The notes below the pieces were generated by a model. It was not told where the DNA came from. It was given only the letters and a program-made list of their open reading frames with translations, and made no database searches. 64,000 bases of DNA from Syngnathus acus (taxonomy: Eukaryota; Chordata; Actinopteri; Syngnathiformes; Syngnathidae): NCBI RefSeq assembly GCF_901709675.1, contig NC_051098.1, positions 13,545,918 through 13,609,917 on the forward strand. Direction: 5' to 3'. Below are positions 34,388-46,540 of this stretch, one piece after another; the first letter of the stretch is position 1, and each line of letters begins with the position of its first letter. Both the position numbers and the translations under genes were made by a program.

Positions 34388-37300
34388 ATGGACCACCTTT
34401 CTTCTTTCGGGAGTAAGTTCTATTGTTATACGAGGCATGTTGAGCCGCCGTGCAATCGTTCCGTTGGACAACAATTGCGTTAGCATTGTTTTGCTAACGC
34501 TAGCGTATACGGCGATATAGGCAACGACTGAATTTGTTCGATTTGACGGAGCTATGAACGAAGACATTGTGTCGCTAAAATTGATCGTTCTTTTTTAAAT
34601 GATACAGTAGAATTCAAGGCTCCCTGTTGGGTAGCGCGATCATAGCTCGCTATTTGCTCTGCTGTATTAAAAAACGGGGCTTTTAGCCGTTGGATTGTTT
34701 TGGGAGAGCTGCAAAAATATGCTAGCCGTACTTGCCTCGTGGCCTGTGATTAAATACGACAGACAAAAGCGCCAATTTTGAAAATGTTAGTGCTCTATAA
34801 TCCAGATTAAGAAAAACTGGACAGCACCGACCTTGGGCTGTAATTTGCCAAGTTTTGATGCCAATTATGTTGTTCATGTAACCCTCAGACGACCCCCTTG
34901 ATAAGCCACCATGCAGAGGCTGCTCGTCTCACCTCACCGAGCCTTACATCAAGTGTGCAGAATGTGGACCTTCACCGTTCCTCCTCTGCCTCCAGGTGAC
35001 AATATGTCTACTCCAGGTAAAGACGCTCCTCTTGATGCCGAATAACCTCTCTTTCTATTTTTTCCAGTGTTTCACCAAAGGCTTTGAATACAAGAAACAT
35101 CAGAGTGACCACAAGTATGAAATCATGGTAAATTTGGAGTGGCCGTCAGGGACATCATACATCTAACACACAACACTGAGATGCTCTTTGACACACCTGA
35201 CTAAAATGCTCTCGCCACATTACTGAGACACTCACACAAAGTACAGAGAACCTTTAGCATACCTCACTGTTTGAAAATGATTTTTCCTCACACACTTGAA
35301 GCTGAAACCATCACATGCAAACTACTGAAGTAATTGGAGAGAAAAAAAGTCTATCAAAACTGCAGATGCTCCTCTCACCAGTTACGAATGTCAGCCCTAA
35401 ACTCAAAATAATCTACAAAGTCAATTTGAGCAATCTTCCTTTGGTCTTGTTTATTCAGACGTCAGACTTCCCCGTTCTGGAGCCCGGCTGGACGGCGCAG
35501 GAGGAGATGGCTCTGCTCGAGGCTGTGATGGATTGCGGCTTCGGCAACTGGTCAGTCAAGTATTGAGAATTATTCACTTTTTTTTTTATAGACCAACATC
35601 AGTGGCCTTTTCACGCTTAAGCACTCACACATACAGAGAACCGACACCACGTGGACTTCTCTCTGACTGTTCTATAACTCAATTATTTAAACACAGAGAT
35701 CAATAAATCCAGTTGAACTCGTTTTGGGATGTTACTAAACCTGTTCCAAAATGTCGGCTCATTGTTTTTGTGCTCTTACTCGCCAGGCAGGACGTGGCCT
35801 ACCAGATGCGCAGCAAAAGCAAGGAGGAGTGCGAGAGTCACTACATGAAGAACTTTATCAACAATCCTCTCTTCTCCTCCACCCTGCTCAGCCTGCGCAA
35901 GACCAAAGATGCTCGCTTCGCCGACGGCGCCATTCCCTTTAAACGTCAGTGACGCCGCATCAATGCTGTTTTCTAATAAATAAGAATAATATTTAATGTT
36001 ACAGCGACCGAAGAACCACCTCGGCCAACGTTTGACTCGGTGCTCTCCAGGGACATGGCGGGGTACATGCCGGCCCGCGCTGACTTCATGGAGGTGAGCG
36101 ATTGAATTTGAGGCTTGTTTTGCTCCCGATGGACTCTGAATGAAGTCCACTCGATGGAGTGACTCATACTAGCAGGCATTGACTCATCCTAACTTTTACC
36201 CTCTCACTCTGACATTGTTGTCAAATATGTGCATGGAAATCCAGATGACTAAGCAGCCGCAAAATAATAATTATGATCTTTTTGTCCGTCCGGCCACGCA
36301 GGAATTTGACAACTACGCCGAATGGGATCTGAAAGACATCGACTTTGTGGACGACGACTCCGACGTTCTGCGTGGTGGGTGGCGCTTGCCGACCGACGCT
36401 CAAGCCCGCACGACATTGTGCGACGATTATTTTCTGTTTGGTGTGTTGCAGCACTCAAACTGGCCGTGGTGGATATTTACCATTCCAGATTAAAGGAGCG
36501 ACAACGCAGGAAGAAGTAAGTTGTAATAATGCCAGTTCCTCCCTAGGTGGCATCATTAGCCGCTTAACAGCACTGCTGCTTTCCGTCGAGTCGATTATTT
36601 TCACGACATGCTAAAATCAGACTGAATTGTGTATTTTTCTGTCTTCGTTTTCCCAGGATCATTCGCGATCACGGACTCATCAACATGCGCAAATTCCAGA
36701 GTGAGTTGCCCTTTGACATGCGCGCTCTCACCGTCGCCATGGCTACGCGCTAACATCGGCAGCGCAAATGGGTTTGAAGGAGGTTGAAGTTGCGCGCGTA
36801 TGATTTATTCATATCAGCTCCCCGCATCGCGTCACTGCGCATCACTCGCGGCCCTCCACTGACAAAAGACAAGCTTGCCGTCAAGCTGCCCAACGGTTGT
36901 CATGGAGACTGTCGGAAATCGTGCGCACGCTCAGGTGTCTGCGTGTGAGAGGCACACACTCTCTCTAAGCGCCCCCCTCAGCTTCGAGACACAACAAGCC
37001 CCGAGGCGGCCAATGCAGCACGCATTATTGCAACAACAGGTGCAAACATGTCGGAGCTGACGTACTGTGATTATAAAAAGTCTGCACACCCTGTTCAAAT
37101 ATTAGGATAAATAACTAAATAACAGTGATAATGTTGTTACACAAGTGTACACACCCTCTCGGAAATAGGACGTGGATCAGAATTCACTGCTCATATTGAA
37201 ATGCAAGTCACCTGCGAGTTTAAACGGTGGCTGATGATTGTTGCCTTCATTTCTGAGCAAGTGACAACATTTGTGTCGTCTCACTTTGGTTCCTCACAGT

Positions 37301-38607
37301 GCTGGAGCACTGCTACCCAAAGGAGGTCCAGGAGCTCTACGACATCATGAGGCGATTCGCCAGAGTCACAGGACCCGTCGAGCATGACAAATTCATCGAG
37401 AGTCACGCCTGTCAGTATCTGACCAAACATCACTCTTTTGTGTTTTATTCACGCAAAACCTTTCAGTCCAGAATTTTTTTTTCTGTGCGCTTCTCTCATT
37501 TCCCAAAAAATTCAAGCTGCAACCAGTGATTAATTGAATAATTCCTCATTTTGTTGTCAATGTTTTTTTTTATGTATATTAGTTTTTTTTTTTTTTGTTT
37601 TTTTTGTAGTGGAGTTTGAGCTGCGGCGGGAGATCCGTAGGCTGCAGGAGTACCGCAAGGCCGGGATCAAGTCCTTCTGCAGTGAGTCGCAGCCCAAACG
37701 CAGCAGGGCTGTTTGGCAACAGCTCACGTTGAGCGATGGTGCTTGTGCGTTGCCCAGGTGCCAAAGTGTACGAGCGCGTGAAGCGAATGCGTGAGGACGA
37801 GCGTCGCAAGAGGACCATGCTGTGTGACATGCTGCAATACATCCAGGACGGACGAGCGTGCCAGCAGTGGCTCAGCAAGCAAGCCGCCATGTAAGACAAA
37901 GACAATGTGTGTGTCCACCAGCAGATTCCATTTGGTATTTTTAGCCTTCAAAACAAGCCTTGTTCATTTTCCCCATCACAGTTTTTTTTTTCCTTTGTGT
38001 TTGAGCCAATCTACCGTGACTGCACGTGTGTGCGTGTTTATTAATAGTGTGACTTTTAATCTCCCGCCTGCAGAGATGCTGGCATCACACCGGCTGTCAC
38101 CACAATCACAACATCGGGTAGGCGTTATTTGGAGTTGTTGATGTCTATTGTGTTGAATGTCGCCAAGAACTGTCGAGGGGGAGCGGTCGGGCGGATTATA
38201 AAACCTGCGCGACCAAGCGTGTTGTGTTGCAGTCTCACTGTTGTGTTGTGCCTGTCTCCATAGCAACAGGCAGAAGGAGCGCGCCTCCCCTCAACCTGAC
38301 CGGGCTGCCCGGTACCGAGAAGCTCAACGAGCGTGAGAAAGAGGTATTTGAAGCCTTGCTTCAAACCAAGGTGCCATCAGATGGTGTGAATGTGTGACAC
38401 ATGTTGTTGTTTTGCGCGTAGTTGTGCCAGGTTGTGCGCCTGGTGCCCGGCGCATATTTGGAGTACAAGCAGGCCTTGCTAAACGAATGTCGGCGTCAGG
38501 GCGGCCTGCGTCTGGCTCAGGCGCGAGCGCTCATCAAGATCGACGTCAACAAGACACGCAAGATCTACGACTTCCTCATCAAGGAGGGAAGCATCACCAA
38601 GGCCTAG
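34388..38607 (+). CDS. tada2a: transcriptional adapter 2-alpha (ADA2A)
   Basis: Fifteen exons, starting with a 25-base exon (34388-34412, MDHLSSFG) and including 34889-34995, 35068-35127, 35459-35550, 35787-35944, 36005-36093, 36302-36374, 36452-36515, 36657-36700, 37300-37410, 37610-37681, 37758-37890, 38074-38117, 38264-38343 and 38422-38607. They give 445 residues (human 443) with all phases consistent. ADA2A supports the acetyltransferase GCN5/PCAF in the ATAC complex. Domains: ZZ zinc finger near residues 10-65 (CRGCSSHLTEPYIKCAEC), SANT/Myb domain (WTAQEEMALLEAVMDCGFGNW), an ADA2 middle region (DMAGYMPARADFMEEFDNYAEWDL), and a C-terminal SWIRM domain (LVPGAYLEYKQALLNECRRQGGLRLAQARALIKIDVNKTRKIYDFL). 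A polyadenylation signal lies at 38822. Confidence 0.97.
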
Positions 38608-38821
38608 CGCCGATGCGCCACCGCCGCCTTGTCTTACTTTGTGAGACGAGGTCACCACAACATATTTGTTACAATGAGTGTCATTTCGACCGACGGACTT
38701 CAACTCGGCCACACGGCAAAAGCTCTCAAATCACAATTATAAACATTCCAGTTGCTGAGACATTACTGGGAAATTTACAGAAAATGTTCCAAACTGGAAG
38801 CTTTCCGTACATATGAATGGG

Positions 38822-38827
38822 AATAAA
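38822..38827 (+). promoter_or_regulatory. polyadenylation signal of tada2a
   Basis: AATAAA about 215 bases after the tada2a stop. Confidence 0.55.
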
Positions 38828-39404
38828 CCAGGAATTTAAAAAATTGGACATCGGCTCTTAATTCGGGGCAGAAATGTTTGGGAAATTTACATAAAATTTG
38901 TGGTAAAATATTTACATGGGAACTAAGAGGGGATTTTCCTGCATTTGGTGAAATTGTCAATGTGTCATATTTTATATTTGAAATTACCCAATACCCTGCA
39001 GGTGTCTATCTCCTTTTTATAAAAAAAAAAAAAAAAAATCATCTACTTTACTGCTGTTGTCTCCCTTTCGATCTTGCCTGCACTTCATCCTTGTCGCCGT
39101 GGCAGCCCTGCACAAACACATGGCATTTTGGCACTCCAGATTGATGCTTGAGCTGGAGTCAACCCCCCACCCCTTTTTTTTTGTCAGTGGCCATCTTTTT
39201 CTATCGCATAAACAACATTCTTGTCACTGTGTTTGTATGTGTCAACTGTTATGTAACTACAGTGGTACCTCAAACGTAATCTTTTATTTGTAACACAAAT
39301 TTTATAATTTATCCGTGAAGAAATATTTTAATATAATAAATTATTTAAAGACCCAAACGGAATTTAATTTGTGCTTGGCTGAGGTCAAAGTGCTCAATTT
39401 TGAA
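38828..39404. other. intergenic DNA downstream of tada2a
   Basis: AT-rich, with an A-run near 39023-39038. No exon or known element is supported. Confidence 0.5.
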
Positions 39405-39630
39405 AGCGGGTGTGGCACTTTTCACTTTCCGTGAAGCATTGACCATGATTTTTCCCTAATGCAGTGGCCTGTGATTAGGTACACCTGAAAATGGCGGTGT
39501 ACCTAATGGAGTGTCCGAATGACGTCACAGATCAAACAGCCAATTAGGAGGTGAGTGCGGGTGTGGCACTTTTCTCTTTCACTTAAGCTTTATCCCTAAT
39601 AAAGTGGCCTGTGATTAGGTACACCTCATG
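39405..39630. repeat. two-copy direct repeat, offset about 150 bp
   Basis: The block from GCGGGTGTGGCACTTTTC through CCCTAAT to GTGGCCTGTGATTAGGTACACC occurs at about 39405-39486 and again at about 39557-39626. The first half is imperfect and the last 22 bases are identical. It sits just before the large minisatellite. Confidence 0.8.
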
Positions 39631-39678
39631 GACACTTCAATAGGTACACTACACGAGGTAAAAATAAAATGAATAATT

Positions 39679-42600
39679 AGAGCTAGGGTTAAGGTTAGAG
39701 CTAGGGTTAGTTCTAACCCTAGCTAGGGTTAGAGCTAGGGTTAGGGTTAAGGTTTGGGTTGGAGCTAGGGTTACGGTTGGAGCTAGTGTTAGGGTTAGAG
39801 CTAGGGTTAGCCCTAACCCTAATTAAGGCTAGGGTTAGAGCTAGCGTTAGAGCTAGGCGTAGAGCTAGGGTTAGAGCTAGGGTTAGAGCTAGGGTTAGAA
39901 CTAGGGTTACAGCTAGGCGTAGTGCTAGGATTAGAGCTAGGTTTAGAGCTAGGGTTAGAGCTAGAGCTAGGGTTAGAGCTAGGGTTAGAGCTAGGGTTAG
40001 AGCTAGAGCTAGGGTTAGGGATAGAGCTAGGGTTAGAGCTAGGGCTAGAACTAGGGTTAGAGCTAGAGCTAGGGTTAGAGCTAGGGTTAGAGCTAGGGTT
40101 AGAGCTAGGGTTAGGGCTAGGGTTAGAGCTATAGCTAGGGTTATAGCTAGGGTTAGGGCTAGGGTTAAGGTTTGGGTTGGAGCTAGGGTTACGGTTGGAG
40201 CTAGGGTTAGAGCTAGGGTTAGCTCTAACCCTAACCCTAGCCCTAGCTAGGGTTAGAGCTAGGGTTAGGGTTAGAGCTAGGCGTAGAACTAGGGTTAGGG
40301 TTAGAGCTAGGGTTAGAGCTAGGTTTAGAGCTAGGGTTAGAGCTAGGGTTAGAGCTAGGTGTAGAGCTAGGGTTAGAGCTAGAGCTAGGGTTAGAGCTAG
40401 GGTTAGGGATAGAGCTAGGGCTAGGGATAGAGCTAGGGCTAGGGATAGAGCTAGGGCCAGGGTTAGAGCTAGAGCTAGGGTTAGAGCTAGGGCTAGAACT
40501 AGGGTTAGAGCTAGAGCTAGGGTTAGAGCTATAGCTAGGGTTAGGGTTAGAGCTAGGGTTAGGGCTAGGGTTAAGGTTTGGGTTGGCGCTAGGGTTACGG
40601 TTGGAGCTAGGGTTAGGGTTAGAGCTAGGGTTAGGGTTAGAGCTAGGCGTAGAACTAGGGTTAGGGTTAGAGCTAGGGTTAGAGCTAGGGTTAGAGCTAG
40701 GGTTAGAGCTAGGGTTAGCTCTAACCCTAGCCCTAGCTAGGGTTAGAGCTAGGGTTAGGGCTAGGGTTAGAGCTATAGCTAGGTTTAGGGTTAGAGCTAG
40801 GGTTAGGGCTAGGGTTAAGGTTTGGGTTGGAGCTAGGGTTACGGTTGGAGCTAGGGTTAGAGCTAGGGTTAGGGCTAGGGTTAAGGTTTGGGTTGGAGCT
40901 AGGGTTACAGTTGGAGCTAGGGTTAGGGTTAGAGCTAGGGTTAGCTCTAACCCTAACCCTAGCCCTAGCTAGGGTTAGAGCTAGGGTTAGGGTTAGAGCT
41001 AGGCGTAGAACTAGGGTTAGGGTTAGGGTTAGGGTTAGGGTTAGAGCTAGGTTTAGAGCTAGGGTTAGAGCTAGGGTTAGAGCTAGGTGTAGAGCTAGGG
41101 TTAGAGCTAGAGCTAGGGTTAGGGTTAGAGCTAGGGTTAGGGATAGAGCTAGGGCTAGGGATAGAGCTAGGGCCAGGGTTAGAGCTAGAGCTAGGGTTAG
41201 AGCTAGGGCTAGAACTAGGGTTAGAGCTAGAGCTAGGGTTAGAGCTAGGGTTAGGGCTAGAGCTATAGCTAGGGTTAGAGCTAGGGTTAGGGCTAGGGTT
41301 AAGGTTTGGGTTGGAGCTAGGGTTACTGTTGGAGCTAGGGTTAGGGTTAGAGCTAGGGTTAGCTCTAACCCTAACCCTAGCTAGGGTTAGAGCTAGGGTT
41401 AGGGTTAGAGGTAGGCGTAGAACTAGGGTTAGGGTTAGAGCTAGGGATAGAGCTAGGTTTAGAGCTAGGGTTAGAGCTAGGTGTAGAGCTAGGGTTAGAG
41501 CTAGAGCTAGGGTTAGGGTTAGAGCTAGGGTTAGGGATAGAGCTAGGGCTAGGGATAGAGCTAGGGCCAGGGTTAGAGCTAGAGCTAGGGTTAGAGCTAG
41601 GGCTAGAACTAGGGTTAGAGCTAGAGCTAGGGTTAGAGCTAGGGTTAGGGTTAGAGCTAGGGTTAGAGCTAGGGTTAGGGCTAGGGTTAGAGCTATAGCT
41701 AGGGTTAGGGTTAGAGCTAGGGTTAGGGCTAGGGTTAAGGTTTGGGTTGGCGCTAGGGTTACGGTTGGAGCTAGGGTTAGGGTTAGAGCTAGGGTTAGGG
41801 TTAGAGCTAGGCGTAGAACTAGGGTTAGGGTTAGAGCTAGGGTTAGAGCTAGGGTTAGAGCTAGGTTTAGAGCTAGGGTTAGCTCTAACCCTAACCCTAA
41901 CCCTAGCCCTAGCTAGGGTTAGAGCTAGGGTTAGGGCTAGGGTTAGAGCTATAGCTAGGGTTAGGGTTAGAGCTAGGGTTAGGGCTAGGGTTAAGGTTTG
42001 GGTTGGAGCTAGGGTTACGGTTGGAGCTAGGGTTAGGGTTAGAGCTAGGGTTAGGGCTAGGGTTAAGGTTTGGGTTGGAGCTAGGGTTACAGTTGGAGCT
42101 AGGGTTAGGGTTAGAGCTAGGGTTAGCTCTAACCCTAGCCCTAGCTAGGGTTAGGGTTAGAGCTAGGCGTAGAACTAGGGTTAGGGTTAGGGTTAGGGTT
42201 AGGGTTAGGGTTAGGGTTAGGGTTAGGGTTAGAGCTAGGTTTAGAGCTAGGGTTAGAGCTAGGGTTAGAGCTAGGTGTAGAGCTAGGGTTAGAGCTAGAG
42301 CTAGGGTTAGGGTTAGAGCTAGGGTTAGGGATAGAGCTAGGGCTAGGGATAGAGCTAGGGCCAGGGTTAGAGCTAGAGCTAGGGTTAGAGCTAGGGCTAG
42401 AACTAGGGTTAGGGTTAGGGTTAGGGTTAGGGTTAGGGTTAGGGCTAGGGTTAGAGCTATAGCTAGGGTTAGGGTTAGAGCTAGGGTTAGGGCTAGGGTT
42501 AAGGTTTGGGTTGGCGCTAGGGTTACGGTTGGAGCTAGGGTTAGGGTTAGAGCTAGGGTTAGGGTTAGAGCTAGGCGTAGAACTAGGGTTAGGGTTAGGG

Positions 42601-45470
42601 TTAGGGTTAGGGTTAGGGTTAGAGCTAGGGTTAGGGTTAGAGCTATAGCTAGGGTTAGAGCTAGGGTTAGGGCTAGGGTTAAGGTTTGGGTTGGAGCTAG
42701 GGTTACTGTTGGAGCTAGGGTTAGGGCTAGGGTTAGCTCTAACCCTAACCCTAGCTAGGGTTAGAGCTAGGGTTAGGGTTAGAGGTAGGCGTAGAACTAG
42801 GGTTAGAGCTAGGGATAGAGCTAGGTTTAGAGCTAGGGTTAGAGCTAGGTGTAGAGCTAGGGTTAGAGCTAGAGCTAGGGTTAGGGTTAGAGCTAGGGTT
42901 AGGGATAGAGCTAGGGCCAGGGTTAGAGCTAGAGCTAGGGTTAGAGCTAGGGCTAGAACTAGGGTTAGAGCTAGAGCTAGGGTTAGAGCTAGGGTTAGGG
43001 TTAGAGCTAGGGTTAGAGCTAGGGTTAGGGCTAGGGTTAGAGCTATAGCTAGGGTTAGGGTTAGAGCTAGGGTTAGGGCTAGGGTTAAGGTTTGGGTTGG
43101 CGCTAGGGTTACGGTTGGAGCTAGGGTTAGGGTTAGAGCTAGGGTTAGGGTTAGAGCTAGGCGTAGAACTAGGGTTAGGGTTAGAGCTAGGGTTAGAGCT
43201 AGGGTTAGAGCTAGGTTTAGAGCTAGGGTTAGCTCTAACCCTAACCCTAGCCCTAGCTAGGGTTAGCTCTAACCCTAACCCTAGCCCTAGCTAGGGTTAG
43301 GGTTAGGGTTAGGGTTAGGGTTAGGGTTAGGGTTAGGGCTAGGGTTAGAGCTATAGCTAGGGTTAGGGTTAGAGCTAGGGTTAGGGCTAGGGTTAAGGTT
43401 TGGGTTGGCGCTAGGGTTACGGTTGGAGCTAGGGTTAGGGTTAGAGCTAGGGTTAGGGTTAGAGCTAGGCGTAGAACTAGGGTTAGGGTTAGGGTTAGGG
43501 TTAGAGCTAGGGTTAGGGTTAGAGCTATAGCTAGGGTTAGAGCTAGGGTTAGGGCTAGGGTTAAGGTTTGGGTTGGAGCTAGGGTTACTGTTGGAGCTAG
43601 GGTTAGGGCTAGGGTTAGCTCTAACCCTAACCCTAGCTAGGGTTAGAGCTAGGGTTAGGGTTAGAGGTAGGCGTAGAACTAGGGTTAGGGTTAGAGCTAG
43701 GGATAGAGCTAGGTTTAGAGCTAGGGTTAGAGCTAGGTGTAGAGCTAGGGTTAGAGCTAGAGCTAGGGTTAGGGTTAGAGCTAGGGTTAGGGATAGAGCT
43801 AGGGCCAGGGTTAGAGCTAGAGCTAGGGTTAGAGCTAGGGCTAGAACTAGGGTTAGAGCTAGAGCTAGGGTTAGAGCTAGGGTTAGGGTTAGAGCTAGGG
43901 TTAGAGCTAGGGTTAGGGCTAGGGTTAGAGCTATAGCTAGGGTTAGGGTTAGAGCTAGGGTTAGGGCTAGGGTTAAGGTTTGGGTTGGAGCTAGGGTTAC
44001 GGTTGGAGCTAGGGTTAGGGTTAGAGCTAGGGTTAGCTCTAACCCTAACCCTAGCCCTAGCTAGGGTTAGAGCTAGGGTTAGGGTTAGAGCTAGGCGTAG
44101 AACTAGGGTTAGGGTTAGGGTTAGGGTTAGGGTTAGGGTTAGGGTTAGAGCTAGGTTTAGAGCTAGGGTTAGAGCTAGGGTTAGAGCTAGGTGTAGAGCT
44201 AGGGTTAGAGCTAGAGCTAGGGTTAGGGTTAGAGCTAGGGTTAGGGATAGAGCTAGGGCTAGGGATAGAGCTAGGGCCAGGGTTAGAGCTAGAGCTAGGG
44301 TTAGAGCTAGGGCTAGAACTAGGGTTAGAGCTAGAGCTAGGGTTAGAGCTAGGGTTAGGGTTAGAGCTATAGCTAGGGTTAGAGCTAGGGTTAGGGCTAG
44401 GGTTAAGGTTTGGGTTGGAGCTAGGGTTACTGTTGGAGCTAGGGTTAGGGTTAGAGCTAGGGTTAGCTCTAACCCTAACCCTAGCTAGGGTTAGAGCTAG
44501 GGTTAGGGTTAGAGGTAGGCGTAGAACTAGGGTTAGGGTTAGAGCTAGGGATAGAGCTAGGTTTAGAGCTAGGGTTAGAGCTAGGTGTAGAGCTAGGGTT
44601 AGAGCTAGAGCTAGGGTTAGGGTTAGAGCTAGGGTTAGGGATAGAGCTAGGGCTAGGGATAGAGCTAGGGCCAGGGTTAGAGCTAGAGCTAGGGTTAGAG
44701 CTAGGGCTAGAACTAGGGTTAGAGCTAGAGCTAGGGTTAGAGCTAGGGCTAGAACTAGGGTTAGAGCTAGAGCTAGGGTTAGAGCTAGGGTTAGGGTTAG
44801 AGCTAGGGTTAGAGCTAGGGTTAGGGCTAGGGTTAGAGCTATAGCTAGGGTTAGGGTTAGAGCTAGGGTTAGGGCTAGGGTTAAGGTTTGGGTTGGCGCT
44901 AGGGTTACGGTTGGAGCTAGGGTTAGGGTTAGAGCTAGGGTTAGGGTTAGAGCTAGGCGTAGAACTAGGGTTAGGGTTAGAGCTAGGGTTAGAGCTAGGG
45001 TTAGAGCTAGGTTTAGAGCTAGGGTTAGCTCTAACCCTAGCCCTAGCTAGGGTTAGAGCTAGGGTTAGGGCTAGGGTTAGAGCTATAGCTAGGGTTAGGG
45101 TTAGAGCTAGGGTTAGGGCTAGGGTTAAGGTTTGGGTTGGAGCTAGGGTTACGGTTGGAGCTAGGGTTAGGGTTAGAGCTAGGCGTAGAACTAGGGTTAG
45201 GGTTAGAGCTAGGTTTAGAGCTAGGGTTAGGGTTAGAGCTAGGTTTAGAGCTAGGGTTAGCTCTAACCCTAACCCTAGCTAGGGTTAAGGTTTGGGTTGG
45301 AGCTAGGGTTACGGTTGGAGCTAGGGTTAGCTAACCCTAACCCTAACCCTAATCCTAACCCTAACCCTAATCCTAGCCCTAGCCCTAACCCTAGCTCTAG
45401 CTCTAACCCTAGCTCTAACCCTAGCTCTAACCCTAGCTCTAGTTCTAAACCTATCCCTAAGCTTTAGGGA
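39679..45470. repeat. telomere-like minisatellite with higher-order structure
   Basis: About 5.8 kb composed almost wholly of TTAGGG-type hexamers mixed with a 12-base unit (AGAGCTAGGGTT). Pure TTAGGG runs of 7-10 copies occur at about 42175-42232, 43292-43339 and 44105-44149. A landmark (TTAAGGTTTGGGTTGG followed by a GTTACNGTTGGAGC part) recurs 19 times from 39749 to 45286, many of them 405-480 bases apart. Short stretches on the opposite strand (CTCTAACCCTAACCCTAG) interrupt the array at many points, and the last 140 bases are all in that inverse orientation. Because both units are multiples of three, long open frames (Arg-Val-Arg-Ala and Gly-Leu-Glu-Leu) run through it; these are not genes. 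It lies between tada2a and dusp14, which are also neighbours in human. Confidence 0.97.
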
Positions 45471-46540
45471 GGTGTATGGTTATATGGGGCAGCACACGAG
45501 CAAAAGGCGCTCACTCTCGTTCACTGCAGAAACTCGTTCTTTTGAACGAATCGTTCACTCACGAGCCAACACTAGAGCAGAGCGAGTCGAAGGTGGATGG
45601 CGCGTGTGGCGTGCACGCCTTTGCCTTTGCGTGGACTTTGTCGTCATGTTGGCGTGTCGTGCACTTCACGTGGACCTCCTCCCCCTCCTCCCATCACCTC
45701 TCTCCGACTCCCTCCCACTCCTTCCCTCGGCGTGATTTAGCGGACTGAGTAGACGCTGGGTGCCGAACACGGCGCACTGATGCGGGCTTTGCGTTGAAGA
45801 GGAAACCGTCACGATCATCACCTTCCTTTTCCTTCATTTGTGGTAGGTGGCGGATTTACATTTATCCAGCAACACTTATTATTTCATATCAAACGTTTTG
45901 TCAGTTTGTTGATGCATGTTTATGTCTATAAATGCATACGGCAAAAAAAAAATATATATATATATTGCTTTTCTACATAAATAACAAGGAAGCGGCCTGC
46001 TTCCATATTGATGCTTCACACCGTTAAGCCTTGGGGGAGGTATGCACTCCACCCACTTCCATTTTAGTTCTTTTGCAGCCCACAGTGTCAATCAAGCTAA
46101 AACAATCATTCCTAAAGTTCCAAGAAGTGCTTTGCTCTACTTTTTCATGTCATCGCTTGCTGGCTCGAGTTTCCCAGTTTGTATGACCTGGCGAACCAGA
46201 ACCTGAGGGAATTTTTACAGGCACGCATGGACATGCACTCTCACACATGCTTCTCGAAAGAGGCGAGTGACACGGGAAGGAAGGTGCTTGATGCTCATTG
46301 GTTTGATTGACAGTGGATTGCCGAAGATTACAGAGTCGGTTGCCACGGCAACATCTGCATCGTTCTGTCTCGGTGCACTTTTCATGTAGCGACCAATTAG
46401 TCAGGATTACAAGGAGAACATCTCAAAGATTCTGAGTCGTAACTGTCTCGCTTTTGTTGTCTTCCAGGAGTCATTTTTCTCTACAATGACTACCCGCTCC
46501 TGAGGGACTTTTCCTATTTGACTTCTCGTCATCTTTGTCC
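45471..46540. promoter_or_regulatory. dusp14 promoter, 5' UTR exon and intron
   Basis: GC-richer sequence at 45550-45830 probably holds the promoter and a noncoding first exon, ending at a donor (TTTGTG/GTAGGT) near 45842. An acceptor (cttccag) ends at 46467, so a UTR intron of about 625 bases is likely before the single coding exon. Both sites are predicted by eye. Confidence 0.45.

Noticed and set aside
39759-45334. Long plus-strand open frames encoding Arg-Val-Arg-Ala or Gly-Leu-Glu-Leu repeats
   Set aside because: They are translations of a 6/12-base repeat whose unit length is a multiple of three. They have no start context, no splice structure and no non-repeat domain.
39679-45470. A true chromosome end (telomere)
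   Set aside because: Conserved genes continue on both sides in human-like order, the repeat is degenerate, and orientation switches within it.
39679-45470. A misassembly joining unrelated contigs at the repeat
   Set aside because: tada2a on one side and dusp14/synrg on the other are neighbours in human with the same orientations, so the join is believable, although the array length may still be wrong.
39679-45470. CRISPR array or other prokaryotic repeat system
   Set aside because: There are no unique spacers between the repeats, and the whole window is eukaryotic.
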